Below are positions 45,790-56,300 of a stretch of 64,000 nt of DNA, piece after piece. Numbering within the stretch: the first letter of the stretch is position 1; every line of letters begins with the position of its first letter. The DNA lies in NCBI GenBank assembly GCA_014526335.1, contig JACTAT010000004.1, positions 3,140,722-3,204,721 of the forward strand, written 5' to 3'. Origin of the DNA: Chrysaora quinquecirrha (Eukaryota; Cnidaria; Scyphozoa; Semaeostomeae; Pelagiidae). The position numbers and the translations under genes are program-made. A model generated the notes under the pieces. That model searched no databases and was not told the DNA's origin. It was given only the letters and a program-made list of their open reading frames with translations.

Positions 45790-47175
45790 TTAGCAATCTA
45801 TATGCACTACTGTGGTAGATAATCACTACTGTGGTGGGTTATTATGCTTGATGTGGTGGGTTACTATGCTTGTCGTGGTGGTAGTTTTTATGTACTGTGG
45901 TGGATAATCAATACTGTGTGGTGGGTTATTATGCTTAATGTGGTGGTTTATTATGCTTGCCGTGGTGGTAGTTTTTACGTACTGTGGTGGATAATCACTA
46001 CTTGTGATGGGTTATTATGCTTGATGTGGTGGGTTACTATGCTTTCATGTGGTGGTATTTTTGCATACTGTGGTGGATAATCACAACTGTGTAGTGGGTT
46101 ATTATGCTTAATGTGGTGGTTTATTATGCTTGCCGTGGTGGTAGTTTTTACGTACTGTGGTGGATAATCACTACTTGTGGTGGGTTATAATGCTTTATGT
46201 GGTGGGTTACTATGCTCGATGTGGTGGTATTTTTGCATACTGTGGCGGATAATCACTACTGTGGTGGGTTATTATGCTTAATGTGGTGGGTTATTATGCT
46301 TGCTGTGGTGGTAGTTTTTACGTACTGTGGTGGATAATCACTACTTGTGGTGGGTTATTATGCTTGATGTGGTGGGTTACTATGCTTTCATGTGGTGGTA
46401 TTTTTGCATACTGTGGTGGATAATCACAACTGTGTAGTGGGTTATTATGCTTAATGTGGTGGTTTATTATGCTTGCCGTGGTGGTAGTTTTTACGTACTG
46501 TGGTGGATAATCACTACTTGTGGTGGGTTATAATGCTTGATGTGGTGGGTTACTATGCTCGATGTGGTGGTATTTTTGCATACTGTGGCGGATAATCACT
46601 ACTGTGGTGGGTTATTATGCTTAATGTGGTGGGTTATTATGCTTGCTGTGGTGGTAGTTTTTACGTACTGTGGTGGATAATCACTACTTGTGGTGGGTTA
46701 TTATGCTTGATGTGGTGGGTTACTATGCTTGATGTGGTGGTATTTTTGCATACTGTGGTGGATAATCACAACTGTGGTGGGTTATTATGCTTAATGTGGT
46801 GGTTTATTATGCTTGCCGTGGTGGTAGTTTTTATGTGCTGTGGTGGATAATCACTACTTGTGGTGGGTTATTATGCTTAATGTGGTGGGTTATTATGCTT
46901 GATGTGGTGGTATTCTTTGCAGTGGTGGATAACCACTGCTGTGATGGGTTATTATACGATGGTTTATCATGCTTGATGCGGTGGGTTATTATGCTTGATG
47001 TGGTGGTATGTTTTGCTTACTGTGGCGGATAAGCACTACTGTGGTAGGTTATTATGCTTGATTTGATGGATTATCATGCTTGATGTGGTGGTATTCATTG
47101 CATACAAAAAGTCTCTTATCCACTACAGTATGCAAAAAATACCACAGCAGTTGCACCTATCCACCACAGTAGTAT
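45790..47175. repeat. Large CTGTGGTGG minisatellite with ~342-bp higher-order period
   Basis: Units like TACTGTGGTGGATAATCACT and GTGGTGGGTTATTATGCTTG fill 1.3 kb in one orientation. A short inverted stretch (CACTACAGTATGCAAAAAAT, CCACCACAGTAGT) closes the right side, as in a foldback element with one arm expanded. The word TCACAACTGTG recurs at 46081, 46424 and 46766, a period of 342-343. Long Trp-rich frames (such as VLWWIITTCGGLL) are artefacts. Confidence 0.9.
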
Positions 47176-47272
47176 GGGACTATGGGTCGTTCAATAGGTT
47201 CATTAGTGGGGCTCCAAGTAAAACAGGTGTATTTCTGAACTTAAATCCTGTGAACAAACAGGAATAACCCAC

Positions 47273-47532
47273 CTTTGTTGTAGAATTAAGAATCAGTTTT
47301 TCTTCTTTTGCTGATGTGATAAGAGGAACTTTACAAGTAGCTTCATAAGCTTCTTTCTTTTTGCTCAATTGTTCACTTATTTCATTTGATAATTCTTCCA
47401 ACAAGTAGAATTTGGTTTCAGCTAAAAGCTCCTCCAAGTGTTGTTTGCTTTCGGGCAAAGGAACAGAACCATCTCGTAAATAGTTTAATATTGTACCAAA
47501 ATGTTTCCCGCTTCTATCCACAAGAATCCAGC
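47273..47532 (-). CDS. BACURD-type KCTD exon 2
   Basis: After AATTCCAG it reads [20 protein letters not shown] then [20 protein letters not shown], the most conserved BTB helices of the family, and continues to ILNSTTK. Confidence 0.92.
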
Positions 47533-47989
47533 CTGGAATTGGAAAAGAGTAATAATACAGCAAGCTGAAACTACAGTGGATTCAGGGTTGGTCCACAAAG
47601 GGGGAGGAGGTTGAAAATTTAAAAGGAGACATCTATAGAATGGGGGAATCATTTTAGGGGTTCTAAGAAGCAAAAATCAAAAGTTAACGATTGTATTTGG
47701 ATGCTTGTGTCTTCCCAGTTTTTCTTTGTGTCACAAATATATGTTATTGCACACAAAACATTATTGAAAATGAACTTGAATATGTCACAGGTATCTAGTA
47801 GATTTTAGGCCCACCTTCATTGTCAGCCAGCACTTCCATTCTTCCACTGAACATTGCTTCAAGCATAGTCCCTTGTTTGCTTGTTAATGTCCCAATCGTT
47901 GTATAAAACAATGATCCACCGACATTTAACTTTACATACTTCATAGGCGACCCTTTTATCACGGCATGAGTTGTGTTTTCAGTCGCCAT
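47273..47989 (-). CDS. KCTD10/13/TNFAIP1-type (BACURD) BTB protein, two 5' exons; 3' part not found
   Basis: BACURD proteins are CUL3 ubiquitin-ligase substrate adaptors acting on RhoA and other targets. Exon 1 (47815-47989) and exon 2 (47273-47532) join at a split Gly codon with GT-AG signals. They encode [40 protein letters not shown] and [20 protein letters not shown], a BTB/T1 domain at about residues 17-115, then [20 protein letters not shown] and [15 protein letters not shown]. Exon 2 ends in phase 0 at AAG|GTGGGT, exactly before the conserved C-terminal half of the family (about 310-330 aa in vertebrates). That half is absent down to 42656. Reading through the donor would add about 30 residues and a stop at 47180. 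Confidence 0.88.
47815..47989 (-). CDS. BACURD-type KCTD exon 1
   Basis: ATG at 47987-47989 opens [20 protein letters not shown]. The first BTB strands ([29 protein letters not shown]) follow, and the exon ends DNE-G|GTGGG. Confidence 0.9.
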
Positions 47990-48401
47990 TTTGTCAAAAA
48001 AGTATCCTCTAAAATTTATTATGGTTTTCCTTTAAACTTTCTCTAAAACACAAGTTTACTACATTACTTGAATCTTCGGACCTGTAAATTTCTGAAAATT
48101 TTGCCAGCACAGAAAGTCGATCTTTTGAAATTCCAATGTTATGATTCTAACAAATACAACTTCTGTTTTCAAAGTCGCCATATGAGGCCTAACAGCAGTT
48201 TTATACCAGAAGATATTTTTGGAAGAAAGTCATTCGATCCCAGGCTCTCACGACGCTGCTTCTAATGAGGGAATCTATGGACCTGCAGACCACGATCTGG
48301 ACCTAATGGACCACTTATGGACCCCGCAAGGGCTCTCCCGAAAATAACGAGGATTGGACAGAGCTGCAAATTTAACGACCCATGGCAAACCGTTTAGGCA
48401 A

Positions 48402-48622
48402 GCAACTGGACTTTGGTCCAGCCCTCAAGAGTTGCTTAACATATCTAGTATTTCAGCCCTCACAGAATGACTGGTACCCCCTAAAACCTCTTATTTGGCT
48501 CTTTTCTGGCTTTTCAATGTAATTGACAAGTTTGCTATGATGTAGTGTAGAAAGAAAGCTATTTCACCAAAACTTTTAAAAAAATCTCAGCCCTAGTTGC
48601 TTATTAAAAAAAATAAGTGTAC
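48402..48622. mobile_element. Foldback MITE, GTTGCTTA core, copy 2
   Basis: AGCAACTGGACTTTGGTCCA and AGTTGCTTATTAAAAAAAAT plus AAGTGTA are the ends. CAGCCCTCAAGAGTTGCTTA inside matches the copy at 6175-6421. Confidence 0.65.
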
Positions 48623-48756
48623 TAAGGTAAAACCTAAGCTCTCTGTGGTTCCAGGCAAAGGAAATCACTACGTGTGGTCCATATTGAGAAGTAGGACTGA
48701 GGATGCAAGCAATGCTTCGCTTGGACTAATGCTGGTGCTATCCTAGGTCACTGCAA

Positions 48757-49000
48757 CTAATTAACTAACTAACTGAAACTGACTGACTAACTAACAACAA
48801 AATTAGCTAACAAACAAGCTAACTAACTAAAAAACTAACTGACTAGCTAACTAGCTAGCAAACTTGCTAACTAACTAACTTGTAACTAACTACCTAACTA
48901 ACTGACTAACTAACTAACCCACTAACTAACTAACAAACCCACTTACTAACTAACTAACTAACTAACTAACTAACGGACTAACTAGCTAACTAACAAACTG

Positions 49001-49032
<32 letters not shown>

Positions 49033-49135
49033 GCTAACTAGCTAACTAACTACCTAACTAGTTGACTAACTAACTAACTTACTAACTAGTTAACTAACTA
49101 ACTAGTTAACTAACTAACTAACTAACTATCTGATT
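48757..49135. repeat. Second (CTAA)n array
   Basis: About 380 bases of imperfect CTAA/CTAG tetranucleotides, like 3481-4640. It lies between the KCTD start and the TMEM120 3' end. Confidence 0.92.
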
Positions 49136-49616
49136 TCAAATTCAATTTCAGATAAAGCAGTTTATTTAAAAATTGATAAAAAAAAGATGGAGACTACAGA
49201 AAAACAAATTAGAATTTGCATTTTAAAACAATCTTTATTGGATGCTTTTAACAAATTTTGTCTCTGCCATTTCTGAAGACATACATACGCTGACCTAACT
49301 GCAGTAACAAGAGAGTAAAATTATGAAACTTGCATTGGTTGATAAAAATTACTATACGTCTTCAGACCGGTTTGGTAAGGAACATTTAAGAATAAGGAAA
49401 GCGATATCGTGATGATGGGGCCTCAACACATGAATCTTCGCTAAAAATCAACAATATATGTTTTTACTTTCTATATTTCTATTTTGTTAAGCCTGGTTTC
49501 GATAAGATAAAAATGCTTATATCAGATCATTTATATCAAAGGACGATCACCACCACTAGGGGGATAACTCCTATAGAGGTATTGGTATACATGTGCCTGC
49601 CTGTGTTATGGGTTAA

Positions 49617-50100
49617 GGCGGGCAAAAGCCGTGCCAACATTGTTGGCTAACATAACGCCAACAGTTGGCATGGCTTGTTGGTTGGCAAGATCTTTGCCTG
49701 ATAAACAATATGTTGTTGACGAAAAATTGATGGCCAACATGTTTAAAAATGTTGGCCAACATTTTCATTTATTATATCAAAATTGATGTGTTCGTACGGT
49801 TTGCTATGTCTCGCCAACATGTTGGCACAACAATTCAATTTCGGTCGTTATTTTGGAGACCTTGTAACGCAAAATAGATTTCAGCTGGTGGTTTGAGTTG
49901 GACCACAAGTTTAAGAGCGAGCAATAAACAAACAAACAGCTCCTTCATTTTCGGCCATGTTTGCAAAGATAATTTGTAGATGACGTCGGCAAGCCAAAAC
50001 ATCTCAGATGTTGTGATGATATGGCAATCCGAACCAACATGTTGACCTATTTTCAGCCAACATGTTGGCCAACAATGTTGGCACGGTTTGCGCCTTAGCC
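49617..50100. mobile_element. MITE with GTGCCAACATTGTTGGC ends, TTAA target duplication
   Basis: GCCGTGCCAACATTGTTGGC near the left end and its complement near the right, with CAACATGTTGGC palindromes throughout. Direct TTAA flanks at 49613-49616 and 50101-50104 (TTA is also possible). It ends 140 bases before the TMEM120 stop codon. Confidence 0.78.
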
Positions 50101-50239
50101 TTAACTGAAAAATCATGTTTCGTTTATACGGGTGTTTGTTAAGATAGTGCGATTAGGTAATCTTACGTTTGTGTGGCAAACAGCAATCCCGAGGTCGTTA
50201 CGATAATGGAACCAGGCTCTGATATAAGTTTCTGCCAAG

Positions 50240-50356
50240 TTAACTACATGGAAGAGTTACACGGTTCGATCTGTCTGCTTTCTGTTTCACAACCATTATC
50301 AGTGTGTAGAGATTCCCAAGGCCAAGAACCAAAAACAAGAACGCAACAGCAGCAAC
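50240..50356 (-). CDS. TMEM120: TMEM120 last exon
   Basis: [20 protein letters not shown] then [18 protein letters not shown] and TAA: the final transmembrane helix and short tail. The acceptor is CTATTTAG. Confidence 0.88.
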   Translation of the reverse strand, partial: VAAVAFLFLVLGLGNLYTLIMVVKQKADRSNRVTLPCS

Positions 50357-53300
50357 CTAAATAGAGAGTAAAAAGAGGCAATATTTATTGAATATCTTAT
50401 AAAGCTCATTTCTAGGGGACTTAGGACTCCGTAAAAGAGTATGGCAGGCAGATAGATAATGGTTAGTTAGTTTACTCTCAGCTTTCGGTTGGGACTATTC
50501 TGAGCAATTATTGTCAAAATAATTATTAACAATCAACCTTCCAACGATTTGTTAGGTGAAAACAAGTTCTTTCTACAGCATGAAACATATTCAGTTGATT
50601 TCTTTTTTTTATTCTCTTTTTTTACTTCTTTGTTATTCTCGCTTCTTTCCTCTTTTTTTCCATGTTTACAATTGTGTCCAAATTAGTACATAGAGACTAG
50701 CTTTGAGACATGTTAACGTGGAACCAATTTTGAACCTTCCAGCAACAAGGTAGTTGCAAACAGGTACAATTTTGTAAACAGTATGAAACATATTCAGTTC
50801 CTTTCTTTTTTATCTTTTATTTTGTTCATTATTATTCTTGCTTCTTTCACCTGCTTTCGTTCTATTTCTAAAAGTGTGTCCAAATTAGTATATAGAGACT
50901 AGTTTGGAGACATGTTAACTTGCATCTAATGTTCAACATTCCAACAACATGGCAAACCTAGACAAGTCCTTTCTACAGTATGAAACATATTCAGTTCCTT
51001 TCTATGTTATCTGTTATTTTGTTCAATATTATTCTTGCTTCTTTAATCTGTTTTTGTGCTATTTTTACAATTATGTCCAAATTAGTATATAGAGACTAGC
51101 TTAGTGTTAGCGTTGATTTAATGTTCACGTCTCTCAGCTCCTTAGACCTGAGTATTTTGTTAACTTTTCCTTCATTAAGAAAAACTGATTGCCTCGTTCT
51201 GTTGGAACTTTGTTGCTACGCTACTGGTGCAAGCTGGCTGACAGACCAGAATTTCAAGCTATTTATTAAAAAATTAAGAGCTAGGAAATTTCGGGGACGG
51301 CCTCACAAGCCTACAGTGAATTTAAGCTACAAAATAAATTAGTGAAAGCATAGTTTGGGTATTCCAACAAAAAATAAAGTTAATGAATAAAGCAAAACTA
51401 TTCCTACCTGCCATTCTCTGCATTCTGGAAGACGGCTAAGCTTGAATAATGAGTAGGCATTGAAAAGCTGGAATATCTACCGTAAAAAGATAAAACGTGA
51501 TAATAAAACACTGTCCTTAAATTAAGGAGAAAGATTGTGTCCATTTTTCAATTTTGCATTTCTTTAAATTAAGAAGCAATGCGAAGAGCTAATCACTCAG
51601 CAAAAGATGGCAAAACTTCGTTTTTAAGGCTTCTAGGTGATTCTCCTGGTGTGTGTATCTAATGTATTATACAGAAACGTTTTACAATGAAGAAAATACA
51701 CTTACATAACCGAAGATTAGAAAAGGAAGCAAGAAACCAAGTCCTCTGAACATCCAAGATCTGAAGCCCTCTGAAAATGAAAAAATATATACTCAGATAT
51801 TTTGAAATTACCCATACTGCACTATAGAAGCAAGCGTGGAGACTATATAAGGGCGTGCACATTTTCCAAGACCTTACTGATACCTACCCCACCTGGGAAA
51901 GGTAAGTAACCTAAGGATAGACAGAGGTGGGTTGCTGAATGACCAGCTTTATCATTTTTCCCACAAACCCTGTATCATGGGTAGTTATAGGCTAAAATAA
52001 GATTGATGAGATACTCCAGGTCTGATTCGACCACGTCCCCAGGTCTCAAAGCGAACTTCCTCGATCCATCTCCACCGTCAAATCGATTTTGGCCCTGGTA
52101 CCGGCCGCAAAATCAAGGCCAAAATTTGCCAATATATTGCCAACTTTGGCCTGGGCATCAAAAAGATGTAGATTGACACAAGTCTGAAAGGCCTCGGTGT
52201 GCTTTAAGATTATATTAAGAGTATTTTAAGGAAATCTGAAGTTTATTTAGTTCAGAATTCTTGTTTTCATTATTTGCGTCCGACCTTGTATCTTTAATAT
52301 CAATAAATGAATCTGGTTTTGCGATAGAACATACGCTTGTGCTCATTATATTTTGCTACCCACACCACAGGAGGCCCAATCGCACAAATATCATCAGTGA
52401 TATAACCTTAATTGTGTTGCTTTCTGCCTAAAACGTCCTGTTTTCGATATAGATATTTGATTGTTGCTGTTGTTCAGAAAACGCCACACTGTGATAGCGT
52501 ATATAATAAATAATATTGTTATTATTTATTATATACGTATACAGCTATCACAATGTGGCGTCTTCCAAACAACAGCAACAACCAAATATCTATATCGAAA
52601 ATAGGACGTTTTAGGCAGAAAACAACTCAAGTAAGGTTATATCACTCATGATATTTATGCCATTGGGCCTCCTGTGCCCCCACCAATATAACTTATTTTT
52701 TGTGGTTACCCCATTATTTACTTTTCAGCCCCATTTTTTATGACCGGTCCCTAAGTATAATACATATCAGTGTAATAAAATTTTTTAGGAACAATTCGTT
52801 CTATATAGCTACGCACCGACAGTTGTATCCATGGTTGTGCTAATTCCAAGGGCGCGCAATCGATACAAAACACCACTTTGGTAGTAATATTGAAGAAACT
52901 GAACAAAACCTACAATGGTAAATATGTGGTAAATAGCGACCAACGAACAATGATAATAAAGGTGTATTAATAGATCGGCTAACGCGGTTTATACCCATTT
53001 GAGATCACATGACCATATTCCTTTTAATTGAATTCTAAATTTTGTGCCATGAAAAGCGTGGTTCGAGCTCTGAATTTGACAACAAAGCAATGGTTCCTCA
53101 AGGATATGACCAGGTCATATCTCCCAAGTCTCAAAAACGAGGGAAAATTTCTTTAAGTATAATATAACAGGGGTGAGAAGTAAGCACACTACGCCATTCT
53201 CGCTACTTTGCTCAATGTTGTTGGTGTTGTTTTTACAATTTCTCAGTGTGGAGCGACAAAAGCAGACTATTGCCTGAGTCCTGAGTCCCAGTTATTGCTT

Positions 53301-56300
53301 CTGAAACCGAGACTAACACCAAAGAGAGATCTCTCAAACTGCAAATGTAGCGGGGTGTCTGGGTGTTGAAGAGGTGGAGGAGCGGAAACTTACGATTCAG
53401 ATTATGACTCCAATTAACAGTAGGGGAGAACAAACCTTGTTTCCAGGGCTATTTCGAAAGAAATACAATGGCTGGTCTGAATAGCCCTGCGGACGAGGCT
53501 GGGGGACTGTAAACAAGGGAATCGTGTAGTTAGTCTAGTCAGAGGAGAGCACAAAAGGCGTGACGTCACAAAGATCTATCGTCTTGGGTTTGTCAATGGC
53601 CCAAGCGGATGGAAGTGGGGTGGGTGATGTGAATTCCGAAGAATACAACCAGGGAACCTGAAGGTTGGGAGGGGGACCGATTCACAGGTTAGTGCTGTTC
53701 TGTTTCTGGGATGGCGCGTAATTCACAAAGCGCATTTGGTTTGGTTCGCTCTCTTGATTACGGCAGATGTGCTTATGATGGAGAGGACAGGACAAAATGG
53801 ATGAACATTATTCGCGATAAACCTAATTTAACTAAAACTTATAAGATGAAAAGATTTTACAGACAATGAAACGGGCGAAAATTCAGAGTAAAAGATCAAA
53901 GAAACTTACTAAGATAAAGTGAAAAATAGTAGAACTGACTCCGAAATAATTGGTACGTAGTGCTTTCTGGCCTAAAAAAAGATGAAACAAGTTCAAACAA
54001 GATAGGGCCTCTTTTAAGGGGAAGAAACCAGGGAGACAAAAATTACAAAAGCAGACTGATTGTTCTATCTTTTGCCTTATCCTTGACGTGGCGTATGCAT
54101 TAACGCACCAAGGCCGTCATGCTAAACATTATTAAAATTGGTCAAAAGCTTATCTAAGGCCTATAAAGACCGCAATAACTTTCTTTTTCGCATTTTCATG
54201 AACAAACTGTATTGATTAACGGTTTAAGCATCAGTAGGCGGTCGGAAGGTCGGCAAATATTTTGAAAACAAATTTCGTTTGATGCACAAGTTTATTATTT
54301 GTTTTGAATGATTGATAAGAAACATGAATATAACAGGAAACAAAATAGCTTCAACATGTAACGACTGGGCATCCATTGGTATAAATGGAAAACATTTTCC
54401 AATGTACAAGTACACATTAGGTAGATAAGAAAAGGCTCTCCTCTGAGAGTATTTACAGTATGCTGTAGTCCTATGGCAAAAATGATAGCAACAGCGTATC
54501 AATAGCAAAACTTACCATATCAAAAGAAACCCGGAAAGAAGAATCGACAAATAATGATGAAGGACCCACCAGCCTTTAATTCTGTAAGAAAATAGACCAG
54601 AATTGGCAAGGACCGCATTTAGGTGTATCATGTGTTTGACATAGAAATATCAAAGAAATTAAATAAATAATAAATATGATAGAGGAAATAACGTGAACGT
54701 AAACATCATCATGAAGATAACACGGGGAGGCAAGATATGAGTGTAAACATCAACATAAACGTAAACATAAACATAAATATAAATATCAGCATAAACATAA
54801 ACATAAACACAAACATGAACATAAATACAAAAATACATAACATAAAATATAAACATAAACATAAACATAAACATAAACATAAACATAAACATAAACATAA
54901 ATATTAACATAAACACAAAAATACATAAACATAAACATAAACATAAACACAAAAATACATAAACATAAACAAAACCATAAACATAAACATTAACATAAAG
55001 ATAAATATAAACATAAGCATAAACAAAAACATAAACATAGACATAGACATAAACAGAAACATAAACATAACCATAGACATAAAACTTAAAAATAAACATA
55101 AACATAAACATAAAAGGCAAACTTGAAACACGAAAGAAAGTTTCAATCAATCGAAACAAAGTGATGAAAAAAGGGTAGAGAACTTTATCAGAGCATAAAC
55201 ATAAATAAAACACTCAGGAATTTAAGTCAAAATGCATTTTCAAATAGATCACAAATTTTAAGAAACGATAGCAACATTAACTTTTCCAGCTTAATTAAAT
55301 TATTACAATTCTACATCTTATAACTGAAAATTCCCAACTCAGTTTCTCAAATAGAAAGAATCTCCATCTCGACTGTTTCCAAAATCGTTCTCCGACCTGG
55401 ATACATTTTCGTTATAGTTTATATCACCATAAACGCTTCGACTGACAGCCAGTCTTGCAAGGCGATAATAGTAGATCGCCCTAATGAAGAAATACAGAAA
55501 GACGATAACAGTATAACTTGCCAGGCCAAGAGACAACCAAATCGCGTTTAATGCGTTTATGAAATAATAGCAATAAACGTCAATGCTTTTGTTGTACGTT
55601 GACGCGATAAAGCTGCATTTTCCGATATTCATGCTTAGTTGATCTTCCAAATGAGTGATGAACTGATCTACTACACCCAATGCCTTCTTCGCTGCTTCTG
55701 TAATCGCTTCTTTCATTTTGTCGAGATAATCGCCGAAGCTATCCGCCGATTTCACTATATCCTTAACCTTATTAATGGCATCTTTGGTCTTGCCGATCAC
55801 GCCATCCGCCGCTTTTGAAACGGTGTCTTTGGCGTTACTGGCGCCTCCGGCAGCTTTCTTTATTATGTTACCGGCGGCGGAGCCTATACCGCCTAAAAAG
55901 GCGGAAAATGAAGGGTCAGTGGCGGCGACTGAATCCGATAACTGTGTCACATTTTCGGCGAATTGTGTCCAGTTTAAACGCAGCAATGGTTCGGACAATC
56001 TCGACGATTCGTTAATGTTATTGTTACTTTCAGTAAGATTGGTAATGGCCTCCTTCAGAGGAGCTGTATTCATTCCTGGGTAACTGTTAACATCAAATAC
56101 ACTGCCCAAATTTAAAAATTCCAACGGATTAGCCATTTCTTTCAGTTTAAGCATTTTCCGTATATCGAACACTTTATTAAGTTTCATCGCATTCCAGATT
56201 GTAGCATTTTGCTCCTTGCTACCACACACATCTATAATACTTGCAATCGTGACATTTTTAGGAAGACTAGAGATAGCCGATTGTAGGGGTGCATTTGACC

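Larger units (their letters stand above)
42656..47272. other. Upstream region of RIM-BP and apparent 3' region of KCTD
   Basis: I searched the - strand for the missing C-terminal exons of KCTD and found none. The interval holds a foldback MITE (43560-43908, AAGGAAC core), copies of repeat K (44755-45110), an element with GGCTAAACTAGGAGAC ends (45117-45390), MITE J copy 2 and the large minisatellite. RIM-BP promoter elements would be just above 42655; none is clear. Confidence 0.5.
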
